Shown: one piece after another, positions 23,150 through 35,663 of the stretch | How the letters are laid out: each line of letters begins with the position of its first letter | Numbering within the stretch: position 1 is the first letter of the stretch | Origin: Cymodocea nodosa | Taxonomy: Eukaryota > Streptophyta > Magnoliopsida > Alismatales > Cymodoceaceae | DNA length: 64,000 nt | Reading direction: 5' to 3' | Assembly: GCA_036874045.1 (NCBI GenBank) | Contig: CM072345.1 | Span: 3,807,501 to 3,871,500, forward strand | Notes under the pieces: generated by a model | Seen by the model: only the letters and a program-made list of their open reading frames with translations | Database searches by the model: none | Told to the model about the DNA's origin: nothing | Program-made: the position numbers and the translations under genes

Positions 23150-23647
23150 ATCTCCCCCTTTTTGATGATGACAAAACCATATTAAATCAATTATGAAATA
23201 TGTTTAACTCAACAAAGTACCTTTGTTGGGTTAACTTTTAATTCAACAAACAAGTTTGTTGACTTAAGTTCACTTAAGCTTATTTCTATTGTTTGTGTAA
23301 ATATCACCTCTCAGAACTAAAACTCTTAGATGTCAATAATTATATAAGTATCAGTTTTCTAATTATCATCTGTCAAATTATAATAACCAATTAAATAGCA
23401 TCTACTTTTATAATATATATATGCAATTAAGATCATAATCATCTTTTTATAATATTTCTCCCCCTTTTTGTCATTAATCAAAAAGATAATTACAGAGAAT
23501 ATATATATATATATATAAGAGAATTACAACAACTCTTTCTGTAAATAAGAATAATAATTGAACACATTTATAGAAAAATGTATTGTTCAATGAATCAAAC
23601 AAATAATACAAATGTTACATTTTGTATTCAGAAACAAACAAAAACAG
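23150..23647 (-). other. E 3' noncoding region with polypurine tracts
   Basis: Complement reads AAAAAGGGGGAGAT next to the LTR (23150-23165), with a second tract at 23455-23468. Includes an (AT)n run at about 23500-23518. No gene. Confidence 0.75.
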
Positions 23648-25624
23648 TTATCGACCCCTCCTAAGTATATCACTTATAGCATTACATATTTTATCTCCTA
23701 GATGCCTAATATCATTTCTGATGTCGTTAAACACTGCATCTAAGTTAGGAGGTAGTTGGGTTTGTTGTTCTGCTTGAACTGAATAACTTTGTTGTTGTAT
23801 ATGGTCTGTATCAACTTGTTGTTGTTGTTGTCGTTGAGGTTTATGCATGGCCTGAAATTTTTGCAAATCTTTGACACTAAATGCTCTCATGCCTTTAGTT
23901 TCAGAGGGTCAGTCGGATAAAGTCAATTGGCTTGCAAGGATTCTACATACAGTATCACCATAAAATAACTTTGAACTCATATGCTGTAGTTGAGACATAA
24001 AAACATCAAACCAATTTATTTGAATTCTTTTCAACAGGCCATAAGTTGCATATAAATAGCTTCTGCTGACTTCCAAATTGTATCCAACTCTCTGAAATAA
24101 ATTTGCATGCAATATATTTACAATAAACCTTGCCTCTACATTCAGATTTTCCATTAATCTCATTTCAGAATATACATCTGGAAATTTTGATAAAGATTGA
24201 ATGTTCCATTCTTGTTGTCTTATCATGTCAAATCTGTTGGTAACAACAACACCTTCATTCTTTAATCCTAAAACTTCAAAAATTAACTCAGGAGACAGTA
24301 TAAACTCCTGTTCATTTATTTGTGTTTTCAGAAAATTTCCATTCTTGACCAGATTACTATAAAAAGCTGCAATAAGCTCTGTGTATTGTTTCCATTTTGT
24401 TCCTACTGGCAAGAATTGAATGAGGCATTGAAACTCAAATAGATCTCTTATTTCCATCAAATTTCTGAATTTTATTGGACGGGCATGCAGAATCTGACAT
24501 GTAATCAGATTATTGTATTTCTGCAAAGCTTCCTCAGATCTAAAATGAATTGAATTACCTTGAATATTTAATATTGTACACAAAGAAGGTGATACCTGAA
24601 GTCGTGATTCAGAGTTTAATTCATCTTCAAGAACCTCTTCTTCAAAATGAATGTCATGTTGTTCCTCTTCCAAAATATTATCTTGAAGCTACTCAGGTAA
24701 GCTTGATTCTTCAGCTTCAACAGTGTTAGGAACATTGTCAATATGCTCAACATTCATCTGTTTAGTCTCTATAGAATGTTTAGAGTTCAATTTTTCCACA
24801 AATTCTACAGCTGGTGTATCTATCTGTAATTGTTCATTTTGTTCAATAGATAATTTCATTAATTCATGTTGTGAATTTTTAGACTTTGCTTCTATAGATT
24901 CTATAGAAGGTTGGTTAACTTTTAGCTCTTCTGGAGTCTTAACATTTTCAATATCTGCTACTCTAGACAATTCAGCTTGTGAATTAGTTACTACTTCAAC
25001 ATTGTCAATTATATCTGCAATAACTTATTCAATGTCAGGTGCCTGATGCTCTGATTTGTCAATTTCTGCATCATTAGGACTTGTACTAATAGAAAAACTT
25101 GAGCTCATATTTGACTTGTATTTCTTCTCAAGCTTTCTAGCAAGGGAAAATAAAGTCTCATTATCTTCATCAGTTTCAGTGTGCTCAGAACTGATGAGTT
25201 TATCAGATGCACAATAAGGTACAATGTCTAGACATACATTGTCCTTTGGAAATAAATTTTCATCTAATTTTCCTTTTTCAATAGACTTTGTTTCCTTAGA
25301 CATAATTTTTCTGACTTTCCTTCTTCTTTAACATTTCTGTTTCTCCTTTTCAAGTATTGCTATTTTCTTTTCAAATTGCTCCATAAAAGTTTTCTGCTTT
25401 AATTCTTCTAAGGCACTTTCTATTGCAACGGCCTTTCAGAGACTATCAACTTTTGTTTTGTCTACAGCAATATCTGATTCTACTTGTTTTAAATATAAAG
25501 GAGTAGGGATAGCTGATTCATGCTCTTCCTCAAATGCATGTAGTCTTGTACCGCTTATAGGAGTTTGAGGAGTTCTATTTGATGAACCTACACCTTTTTC
25601 CAAATATTTTGCATACTATTCAAT
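23648..25624 (-). pseudogene. E third ORF, longest C-family copy
   Basis: One frame from about 25624 down to the TAA at 23648-23650, interrupted by only a few stops, including ones near 25022, 24690 and just before 23890. The start, including the RG-rich N terminus, is lost at the deletion join. The acidic middle, the core (FRNLMEIRDLFEFQCLIQFL, LSPELIFEVLGLKNEGV, KRIQINWFDVF, KLFYGD) and the Q-rich tail ending ISDILRRGR are present. It has CAG at the two sites where C has TAG, which shows those C stops are mutations. The preserved frame suggests this ORF was under selection in active elements. Function unknown. Confidence 0.8.
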
Positions 25625-26180
25625 ATACCACTAACCTAACGCGTTGTCTTAGTGTTCAATATAGCAACTCAGCACGTTTAGTTATGTTAACTTAGCGAGT
25701 TAAACATGTGCACCTCATGTGATACAATATAACATTCGTAACTTATAATTTCACCATGTGTATAACACTAACTTAACAAGTTCATCTCTTCTTTTACTCA
25801 CTAACTTAATGAGTTATCACGTGACCTATTTTAACCTTTAAGCCTCTAACTTAACGAGTTCTCACGTGACCTCTATACAAACAAAACTCTAACTTAACAA
25901 GTTGTCTAAACGTGCACTGTTCATGATACAGAAGATATAACTTTAAAACATATCATGCTTTTCAATAAAAACACACATTAACTTAACATTTAGTTAAATG
26001 AGAAATTAATGCAACGAAACGACTAGTTATTAACTTCAGATCCAATACAGACAAGTATTTATGCCAGTAAGCTTTTTATATATTAATTGATGATTTTAAT
26101 TTCTTTTCACAAGCAATAGTAATTGAGCAAATATGATTATTTCTCATTCAACACACATCATCAAAACAAAATACTCAATA
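25625..26180 (-). repeat. E 5' LTR, U3 part only
   Basis: Complement starts at TATTGAGTAT (terminal TG changed to TA, as in solo LTR B) and runs through the array to about 25625, where it joins the third ORF directly. The inner LTR half is deleted. Confidence 0.85.
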
Positions 26181-27988
26181 GAAGCATTTTTCAAGCTTAA
26201 AATGAGCTTAATTTCAACTCCTATAATTCAAGCACCTGATTGGGGCCATCCATTTGAATTAATGTGTGATTCATCTGATTTTGTTGTAGGAGTAGTGTTG
26301 GGACAAAAGATAGAAAAATCTCCTAGAGTGATTCATTATGCAAGCAAAACCTTAAATGATGCTCAAGTTAATTACACAACTACTGAAAAGAGCTGTTAGT
26401 TGTTGTGTTTGCCTTAGAAAAGTTTAGATCATATCTAATTAGAGCTAAAGTGATAGTATACATAGATCATTCAGCTTTAAAACACCTAATAGCAAAGAAA
26501 GAGACCAAACCTAGATTGATCTGGTAGATATTATTATTACAAGAATTTGATCTAGAAATTAAAGATAAAAAAAGTTGTGAGAATGTAGTAGCAGATCATT
26601 TATCAAGATTACAAATAAGAAAGTCAAATATTGAAATTAAGGATAATTTTCCTGATGAACAATTAATGACCATCAACATAATGCCTTGGTATGCAGACAT
26701 AGTTAATTACTTTGTTACTGGTTTAACACCTAAGGATTGGAATAGACAAGATAAGAAATTATTCTTTTCAAGACTAAAATATTACTATTGGGAAGACCCA
26801 CACTTATTTAAGAAATGTCCTGATCTGGTTTTAAGGAGGTGTATTCTAGAAACTGAATATTAGAGAATATTGTCTTTCTGCCATGACCAAGCATGTGGAG
26901 GGCACTTTAGTTCAGGGAAAACTGCTGCTAAAATTCTATAATGTGGATTTTATTGGCCAACACTATTCAAAGATGCTCATAAATATTATTTAAGTTGTTT
27001 AAAATGTCAACAAATAGGAAGAATATCAAAGAGGAATATGATGCCTCTTAATCCTATTGTTGAGGTTGAAATCTTTGATGTGTGGGGAATAGATTTTATG
27101 GGTCCATTTCCTATGTCTAATCAATTTAATTATGTATTGTTGGGGGTGGATTATGTATCTAAATGGATAGAAGTTATTCCTACAAAAATTAATGACAACA
27201 AAGTGGTAATACATTTTATAAGAACTAATATAATTGCCAGATTTGGAATACCTAAAGCTATTATTAGTGATAGAGGAACTCATTTTTATAATAGAAGTTT
27301 TCAAGCCTTAATGAAGAAATATGGAGTAAATCACAAAATTGCAACATCATATCATCCGCAAACAAGTAGTCAAGTAGAAAGTGCAAACAAACAAATTAAG
27401 TTAATCTTAGAAAAAGTAGTAAATCCTACTAGAACAGATTGAGCTAATAGATTGATAGATTTACTTTAAGCTTATAGAACTGCTTATAAGACAAGCTTAG
27501 GTATGTCACCTTTTAGGTTAGTATATGGAAAAAATTGTCATTTACTAGTTGAAATTGAACATAAAGCTTATTGGGCATTAAAAACTCTGAACACTAATTT
27601 AAATCAAGCTACTGAGAATAGAAAAATACAACTGATTGAATTAGAAGAATTTAGGAATGAAGCTTATTCGAAAACTGTAAGAGAAAAAGAGAAAATGAAG
27701 TTCTAACATGATAGGAAAATTATTCTAAAAACCTTTGAAATAGGACAATAAGTGTATCTTTACATGACTAGACTCCATAATCATCTAGGAAAATTAAGAT
27801 CTAGATGGGTAGGACCTTACATAATTCGAAATATTTATTCCTATGGAGTTATTGAAATTGAAAATCCTAAAAATAAGAATATATTTAAAGTAAATGGATA
27901 AAGACTTAGACCTATTTTGAAGATACCAAAAAGTTCTTTTGGAATTATAGAAGAAGTAAGAGTAGAGGACTACTCAAGTTTTACTTAG
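26181..27988 (+). pseudogene. pol: G1 pol: RT end, RNase H, integrase
   Basis: Begins inside the RT thumb/connection (EAFFKLKMSLISTPIIQAPDW). RNase H shows IDHSALKHL and ADHLSRL. The integrase has an HHCC-type zinc region (CHDQACGGHF, CLKCQQ) near 26880-27010 and DDE core motifs VWGIDFMGPF, SDRGTHFYN and SSQVESANKQIK. It ends in a GPY/F-like module (RWVGPYIIRNIYSYG). Damage: a 1-base loss near 26388 shifts frame, with stops near 26527, 26861, 26939, 27440, 27467, 27703, 27750 and 27899. Catalytic residues survive but the gene is dead. Confidence 0.9.
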
Positions 27989-28703
27989 TAAGAAAATTTC
28001 TAAATATATATATATATATAAATAAATAAAAACTTATTTAAAACATAGTCACGATTCAATTGAAAGGAATTATCGATTTTATCGAAACATATTTTAAAAG
28101 AAAAAAATCGTTGCAATTCAATCAACAGGATCCATCGGTTTGACCGAAACATAAAAACATAAAAGAATCTATATATTATATTTAGTTTAGTGTCGGTGTT
28201 ACCGAAGTATAATATCGGTTCAACCGACAAAGAGGAAAAAAACAAAATTCAGTTCAACCAAGGAATATAACGGTTTGACCAAAATTTTAAAATGTTGAAA
28301 AATTAAGAGTCGGATAGACTAGAAATTCTTTAGTCTTGACCGAAGTAAAAATTATTATTATAAGTACTTTTATTAGATATAACTTTACGGAAAGTCCATT
28401 GAGTTACACTTAATTCAACGAACTTACTCTGTTAAGTCTAGGATAAGTTAACGAACTTACCTCGTTGAGTTAACTATAACTCAACAAAATACTGTAGTTA
28501 AGTCCATGGACTAAGTCCGTGGAGTTAACTGTAATTCCACGGATGAGAGAGCGAGAGTTTTGCGTGGGAAATGACCCGATTACCCATTTAAACGTAAGGC
28601 TTATTTATACTAAACTTAGGGTTTAGGGGCATTATCTGCAGAATCATTTAGAACTTAGAACAATAGAGATCAAAGCGATTCCATTCCATTTTGTAACTCC
28701 ACG
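27989..28703 (+). promoter_or_regulatory. G1 noncoding stretch with array, TATA-like site and telo-box
   Basis: After a TA microsatellite (28003-28021) and CGATT/CCGAA-rich sequence come inverted AACTCAACGA-type words at about 28390-28550, including CCGTGGAGTTAAC facing GTAATTCCACGG. CCCATTTAAAC (28583-28593) and TATTTATAC (28602-28610) are TATA-like. A telo-box TAGGGTTTA lies at 28617-28625, and the extra ORF starts at 28704. The layout parallels copia element C at 17775-17998. Confidence 0.55.
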
Positions 28704-31700
28704 ATGAGAAAGATGACACCAGAATTCTAGAAGGATGTTGTTGACATGTCAAAATTTCTTAAAGATTTGAAAGATTGGCACATAAGGCAGAAGATCAAAA
28801 ATACGACGAGGGAAAAGAGCTACAAAAGGTAGAATCTGACCTTTTCTACTGGAGGAAATTGTTAGTAGATTTAGGTATACAAATACCTTAGATTATGGAA
28901 ACAAGAATCAAAGTGGCTATGGAAGTTGCCGTAAACAAAGAAAGATGAATCAGGCCAAATAACGAAGTTGCCCTACAATTGATTCAATGTACGTCCTAGC
29001 TCTGGTTCAAAACACGCATAGGTAGACGGGCTCAGCGGGCAATCTAGAAGCAACAAAGGAAAGGAAATGAAGAATAGGCAACTAAAGAACAATAGGAACC
29101 GATTGCTAAAAGACTTGTCCTTGAGGAACAACAGCTCGTACCTTCAATTTCACCACCAAGGTGTTAGGATCGATAGGCTCACCAAAAGGGGGGTGAATGG
29201 TGAAAGTGTGTAGTTTTAAAATTCTTTTAATGTTGAATCGAATGATTCAACAGAAATGTAATGAGATGAAACTAATATAATGCAAATCAACAGAGATAAG
29301 AAACACACAGCAAAATTTTTAGGTGGTTCCCCAATTTGGCTAGTCCTCCCCCAAGATTCACTTGGGCTTCACTAAGTGTTTCAACACTTATACACTTGCT
29401 TTTAGGTCAAAGCAAGAACCAACTACATAGAAGTTTTCAGGTAAAAACTTCAATAAACCAACCTCTAGAGTTTTTAGGTCGAAACTCAAACCAACACTGT
29501 ATGTAGCTTTCAGGTTGAAGCCACAAACCAACAACTTTAAACCTTCAATCAGAGTTTTGGCGCAAGAGCTTTTTCTGCAGTAGATCTTCTGAATATGCTT
29601 CACTGTTTGCAGACTTGAGTGTAAATGGAATTGAAGTGTAGCTCACTGTATATCTCTCCCGTATATCGGTTGTCTGTATTTTGAATATATACTTGATATG
29701 TATAATGATCATATTTTCCTCTAACGAATGTATTCTACTGTACTTGATTAGGATCAAGTCCCAATATGGCAAGTGACCGTTCAGAAAATCGTTTCAAGAT
29801 ATCTTACCGATTTTCCTGTTCTTTCGGATAGTTAGTTATGCAACTCTCCGAAGAGTATCTGTAACTCACCGAAAGATCACTTAACCTTTACTGCTAGGTA
29901 GGATTTCAGAATATTTAAATGTGAGCTGTCATCCAATCGGATACTTATAACTGTAACTCACCGAACAGTTATATACTTGTCGAATAGTTTGACTCTGTCA
30001 ACTTTCCGATTGCTTTAATTTAGCACGTGCATAAAGGGCTGACTTAAGTTTCAAAAGATTTTCCTTGTAACTCACTGAAATGCTTCAGGATTTCGGATAG
30101 TTATTTTTCTAACACTCCAAAAACTTATTTGAGCCACTCTCTGGAATTCTGCACGTGGGAAATTCAATGACTTAAGTTTCAAATGGTTAAACTGTAACTC
30201 ACCGAAACTCTTTTGAAATTTCGGATAGTTATCTTTCTAACTCTCCGAAAACCCATTTGAGCATCTGTCTAGATTTCTACACGTGGGAAATTCACTGACT
30301 TAAGTTTCGGATAGTTAAACTGTAACTTAGTGAAACTCTCTTTGAAATTTCGGATAGTTATCTAACTCTCCGATTTTCCCATTTAAGCTTTCAACTACTG
30401 GCTTCTCCATTTTACACGTGCGTAATAAAATGACTTAAGTTTCGGAAAGTTATGCCTGTAACTTACCGAAAAACTCGAATAGTTATCTAACTCTCCGAAA
30501 AGAAAACTCAGATAGTTATCTAACTCTTCGACAAGTCTTTTAAGCTTCCGTTCTGTATTTCTTCATGTGGTTTATTGAATGACTTAACTTTCGGATAGTT
30601 ATACCTGTAACTCTCCGAAACGTCCTTTAAGCTTCTGGATAGTTAACTCCTTAACTATCCGATCATTCAATTCCCTTAACTGTCTGATTAAATAACTCTC
30701 CGAAGGCTTTGTAAAATTTGGATAGTTATCCTTCTAACTATTTGATAGTCTTGAAACTATTTTACTCTTCGGATACTTGAACCTGTAACTGTCCGATTTT
30801 GCTGTATCTTGAAAGTATTATCATCTAGAACCTTCTTGATCTGTTCATTTGCTTGGAATTTGTTCTAACAGCCTTCTGATCTAATGCAGTACAGACTTAA
30901 CTATGAAATACAATATATTTCCTCACATAGGTTTTGCATTATCAAAATACTCAGGTTCTAACACAAGGCCGTTAGAAAGAGCAGCAATTTTGGCGCCTTC
31001 TACTAAGGAAGAATTAAGAGAATTTCAAGAACTAGTTCAAATTGGAAAAGACCAAGGAGAACCAGAAGAATTGGTAGTAGCTATAGCACATTTGGTGTTT
31101 GATGCACAGTGCAAAAAGAGGGCTGTAGAAAAGTTGAAAGCCCAATACAAAATTAAAGTTGAACAGCATCAACGAGCCACTACTAGACCTACTACAAGAG
31201 GAGCTAAAGCTGGTCCTTCGAGACCAGCAATTATAGAAAAAGTTAAACAGAAAGAGCTAGTACTTGTGGCTCAAAAGCTTGCAGAGCCTATTTTTGTAGA
31301 TTTAATCTCAGAAGAAGAAGAGGAATACCAGACACAATTAATCAAAGGAAGGAAAGGAAAAGAGATAGTGCTTGAACATCAAGAAGAGATTAAATCTGAG
31401 ATGCAAATATCAGTAGGGCCTGTAGAGCAAATTTTTGTAAACTTGCTATCCGATTCAGAGGAGCAGGAGTAGCAGCAACAAGAGCAAAGAGAAGAAAAAA
31501 ATCAGGCTGAAACTAATCTACAACCTGTACAAATAGAACAAATAGAAATTAGGGCAAGAAGTTGATTTGCCTGTAACTCCATCCCAATCTACCACATAAT
31601 CAGAAAGAATAGTGACAATGCAGATTGGTAGTTAGGAGGAAGAAGAAACTTAACAAGAAGTTGAACAAATACAAATGGAACAAGAAAGAAATGACTCGAC

Positions 31701-32755
31701 AGATTCCACTAAAGAGCAAGAAACTCTTCAGCAAATTTTGGAAAGAATTCAAGACAGAGTGGAGAGTTCTGCTAGCTCACCACTATAGACAGAAGTAGAA
31801 GCAAAAATGCAAGAATCTCTAGAGCATTTTCAACCAATTCAAGTTTAGCACATGGAAGTTCAAGAACAAACCCCTCTAGAGCAACAAATTCACATTCCTG
31901 ACCCGACTGAAGCAACAGTTTTGAATGAAGCACACTTTTGGAGTCAGGAAGCATATAATAAATACCAAGAGATTAGGGGTTATGATATCATATACAGTAG
32001 ACTAGTAAATTGGGACGGGATGCAAGAAATTAAGGATTTATTTGAGTTCCATGGTCTACTTGCAGTTTATTTCTCAACAGAGAGGGCATGCAGTATATGA
32101 GAATCTAGTGTCTTGCTTTTATGGAAACTTAAGAGAAGGAGAAAGATGATTAATTTCCAATGTGGTGCAAGCTGATGTACATATAATACTAGAGCTTCTC
32201 CACAACATTTTAGGACTGAAGAATGAAGGAATAGAAATTCTAAAAAGCACAACTGTAGTCGAGTGGATAGAACAAATAATAAAGGATTGTTTAGTTATCA
32301 ATCCTGGTGTGTCATTATTAAATAAACTGAAACACTTAAATAGTAAAGCACACATGATAGCTAACATTTTGATTAAGAATGTCTACCAACGACAAGGCCA
32401 TGATATAGAACTGAGTCAATTTGTCAAATGGGCCACATATGTAGTTGTGAACAGAATTCAAATTAATTGGTTTGCAGTTTTTATCTCCAAGTTGAGAGCA
32501 ATAAAGAAGAAACTTTTTTATGGAGATTTGATTCCACTATTGATGGTGGACTGTATTGACTTCATGAAATGGGCATCTAAAAGGATAAAATCAAGAGCCA
32601 TTTCAGTGAAGGAATATAGAAACTACAATTATGCTACTGTTGAGATTGCTGAACCTTCTGGAAGCATTACAGGAGCTGTAGAAAGGATAAACCAATTAGA
32701 GCAACAATTAGAAAAGCTCCAGAAGGAAGTAGATGAACTTAAGAGAAAAGATTAA
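28704..32755 (+). pseudogene. G1 extra ORF, homologous to the copia third ORF
   Basis: Interrupted by solo LTR F1: coding parts are 28704-29161 and 30969-32755. The first part is badly broken but readable before the insertion (VPSISPP joined to RPLERAAIL). After it come a charged helical region, acidic Q/E-rich stretches with several frame changes (31470-32160), and the conserved core at 32160-32640: LHNILGLKNEGI, AHMIANILIKNVYQRQGHD, NRIQINWFAVF, KKLFYGD. The last 40 residues (INQLEQQLEKLQKEVDEL) form a leucine-spaced coiled coil ending at TAA 32753-32755. The core clearly matches the third ORF of copia elements C, E, I and A2. Function unknown. Confidence 0.75.
29162..30963 (-). repeat. Solo LTR F1 inside the G1 extra ORF
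   Basis: 1802 bases, complement TGTTAGAACC to CGATCCTAACA, flanked by target duplication CAAGG (29157-29161 and 30964-30968). Its end sequence and opening TATTTTGATAATGCAAAA match the F2 LTRs. Contains about 1 kb of TAACTCTCCGA / TCGGATAGTTA words with CACGTG boxes (29820-30790). No internal region remains. Confidence 0.93.
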
Positions 32756-33737
32756 ATTATATTGTTCGTCTACTTGTACTTATATTTGTACAAAAAATAT
32801 TTGATTGATTGTAATGTAAATTATTCATATAAATAAATGTATGTTTTCTAGATGTTTTTGCATTAGTATTTGAGAATGATGTAATGGATGAACTATCTTG
32901 AATATTATATAACTGTTTGAACAAGATGCAAGATTGTTGAAAAGATTTATAAATTTTATGAATGACAAGATTAAATGCAATATAACTGGTTAATGCTTGA
33001 AAATATCTACATGCTGCAAAGTAAAATGTAAATTCTACATAACATGAAATGAACTATAGGTTAAATATACATATCATGATCAGATTTAAATGAGTTTAAT
33101 TAGAACACTGCAATAATGACATGTATTTAACTTTATTTAAGTTGACAAAATGCAGGAGAAAAATATATATATATATATATATATCTATATAGAAGTTAAT
33201 ACGAGGAGTAAGTTTTAGAAATTTGCTAAGTGTTAACTCAACAAAGTAAGTTCGTTGAGTTAACCTTAACTCCACAAGGTCAATAATATAATATAAGGTC
33301 ACTCCGTTGAGTTATTTGTAACTCAACGAAGTTAGTCCGTGGAGTTAGCAATAGTAACTAAAGCTAGTCCGTTGAGTTAACTGTAACTCAACGAGGATTA
33401 CTCTTTTAGCCACGAACGAAACTTCGTGGGTTTAGCGATTATTGAAAAATTTGAAATTAGAAGTGGAACACATACCCATAAAAATAGGAACCACACTACA
33501 CGTTACAAGACATGTTCTTGCAACAAGATTCATTTGCTTTATGGACGTGCATTATAAATATAGAATAGCATGTTATTTACGAGTTACTAGCATTTTTGAA
33601 AGAAAAGAAAATTCGTTGAGGAACTGGAAGGAGAAGCAGCTGATTCAACTTCATCCGTTAACAACTATTTACTAAATATAAAGCTTCAGACTGGTATGTA
33701 ATTAATCTTCTGCAATTTTACTTTATGTTAAGAGTTT
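32756..33737 (+). promoter_or_regulatory. G1 noncoding region between extra ORF and gag
   Basis: About 1 kb with no supportable gene. AT-rich to 33160, then a TA microsatellite (33164-33186). Tight inverted pairs follow, such as CCGTTGAGTTA facing TAACTCAACGA with 4-5 bases between (33304-33330 and 33369-33395). ATTATAAATATAG near 33552 is TATA-like. This may be the element's LTR or an internal promoter for gag; I could not find matching TG...CA ends. The same region recurs in G2 (62932-63370 and 56344-56871). Confidence 0.5.
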
Positions 33738-33992
33738 ATGAGCACATGGATTCGTTCTCCTAGCACTAAATGATTAGTAAGAACACCTACACAGGATTAC
33801 TCAACATAGAGACATACTGAAATATTTTCTAAATTGGACTTTAATGAAATCCTTAAAGGTGTAGCTAACCTTTCTTTAAAAGAGAACAAAGATATGGCTG
33901 CTCTAGTAGAGAAACCATTAAGGGAAATTCTGTATCTTGAATTAGTTGATGAACCTTCATGTATTCGATTGTCAAACTTTGAGGGAGATAGG
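33738..33992 (+). pseudogene. gag: G1 gag, N-terminal part
   Basis: ATG at 33738 (MSTWIRSPSTK), then a segment including VEKPLREILYLELVDEPSC and LSNFEGD, the usual lead-in of Tat/Athila gags. Two TAG-type stops lie near 33771 and 33808. The frame is cut by element I at 33993. G2 carries the same segment and continues into a fuller gag. Confidence 0.75.
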
Positions 33993-35636
33993 TGTAGGAT
34001 CGTATGACTACATAAGAGGGGGGTGAATTGTGTTTTTCAACATTTTCGAATATAATTGAAACTTTAAAACTCAAAAACAAGTCGAGACACTATTTTCATA
34101 AAATCATTTTTATTCAAGGTTTCAATTACAATATACAATTCAATTCTCCTTAGAAATTGTAGATACAATTATATATCGATACCATGTTTCATCTATACAA
34201 TTTCATAACTACAAACAGAGAAAACTAATTTGCGGGATTTAAAACATTTCTCCCTATTTGAGATATTTATTCTTCTTCTTCTCCTTTTTCTTCTTCAGTA
34301 ATTCTTCAGTGACGAATATTTGACTTTCTCTGCTTCACCGAATTTGCTTTCTTCTAATACTTTAAATCTTTAGTGACGTAAATCTATCCTTTTCTACTTC
34401 ATTGAATTTTCTTCCATTTGATACTTCAAATCTTCAGTGACATATATCTTACCCTTTATGCTTCACTAAATTTTCTTCCTCATGAGAGCTTTTCCCTGAA
34501 GAGGTGTTTTTGATCATTGAAAAGATTTTTCTTTTGGTGCGTAGGGATAACTAATCAACTAGAATTCTATACCTTTTATACTGTATCTTCATTTCATGCA
34601 TATCCTCTACGTTTAATCACTATCAGTCTTCCACTTCTTCACATCTTTTCTTTTTCCTTCATCGAAATACACACGTTCTGACCCACGTTTACATTTCAAA
34701 TTTTCTTTAATTATCAATCCTAGATGTCTGAAAAATTTCCTGCAAAATAAACTTTCTCTTCTAAAATTTTTCATTAAGTATAATAAGAAGTTGTTACTTT
34801 AGTGTTAACTAAACGAGTAGCACAAGTATATATATAACTTAACGTTTCTAACTTAACGAGTTCCTCATGTGCCAACTCACGTGACAAGTACTGTAGCTAA
34901 CTCAACGAACTATCTTCCTAGTGTTATGCTAACTCAACGAGCCATCTCCATTGTGTTATAAATAACTCAGTGAACTATCTTCATTGTGTTACGATAACTC
35001 AACGAACCAATAATAAACAAATGTTTTTATAATAAGAATTTTACCACATGCAAAAATAACAACTTAAGTTTATAACACTAACCTAACGTGTTGCCTTAGT
35101 ATTCAATATAGCAACTAAACGCGTTTAGTTATGTTAACTTAACGAGTTAAACATGTGCACCTCACGTGATACAATATAGCATTCGTAACTTATAATTTCA
35201 CCACGTGTACAACACTAACTTAACGAGTTTGTCTCTTCTTTTACTCACTAATTCAATGAGTTCTCACGTGACCTATTTTAACCTTTAAGCCTCTAACTTA
35301 ACGAGTTCTCACATGATCTCTATACAAATAAAACTCTAACTTAACGAGTTGTCTAAACGTGCACTATTCATGATACAGAAAATATAACTTTAAAGCATAT
35401 CATGCTTTTCAATGAAAACACATGTTAACTTAACTTTTAGTTAAATGAGAAATTAATGCAACGAAATGACTAGTTATTAACTTAGTATAATTTTAAATCC
35501 AATACAGACAAGTATTTATATCAGTAAGCTTTTTCTGTATTAATTTATGATTTTAATTTCTTTTCACAAGCAATAGTAATTGAGCAAATATGATTATTTT
35601 CATTCAGCACACATCATCAAAACAAAATACTCAACA
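33993..35636 (-). repeat. I 3' LTR
   Basis: 1644 bases, complement TGTTGAGTAT to CGATCCTACA. Array, TATA-like site and leader hairpins are all recognisable though more diverged than in C. Adjacent complement GGGGGAGAT (35637-35645) is the polypurine tract, which identifies it as the 3' LTR. Confidence 0.92.
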
Positions 35637-35663
35637 ATCTCCCCCTTTTTGATGATGAAAAAA

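Larger units (their letters stand above)
22523..26180 (-). mobile_element. Copia element E, remnant of a C-family element
   Basis: Minus strand: partial 3' LTR (22523-23149), polypurine tract, third ORF, then an abrupt join near 25625 to a partial 5' LTR ending at 26180. Primer site, gag, pol and the inner halves of both LTRs are missing. The right end abuts gypsy RT sequence, so E inserted into G1. Useful because its third ORF is less damaged than that of C. Confidence 0.85.
26181..33992 (+). mobile_element. Ty3/gypsy element G1 (Tat/Athila type), fragmented
   Basis: Plus strand: RT end, RNase H and integrase of pol, a noncoding array, the extra ORF, a second noncoding array, then the start of a gag. 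Its left side is cut by E, its right by element I, and solo LTR F1 sits in the extra ORF. The integrase C terminus (RSRWVGPYII, FKVNG) and gag style indicate the Tat/Athila branch. No clear LTR pair is visible, so the true ends and the natural order of the extra ORF are unresolved. Confidence 0.8.

Noticed and set aside
33164..33186. TA microsatellites (also near 28003, 23500 and 44723)
   Set aside because: Simple sequence expected in AT-rich DNA; no sign of function.
33442..33675. Open frame upstream of G1 gag as a gene
   Set aside because: No recognisable domain, and the G2 copy of the region does not keep a clear equivalent frame; more likely LTR or leader sequence.
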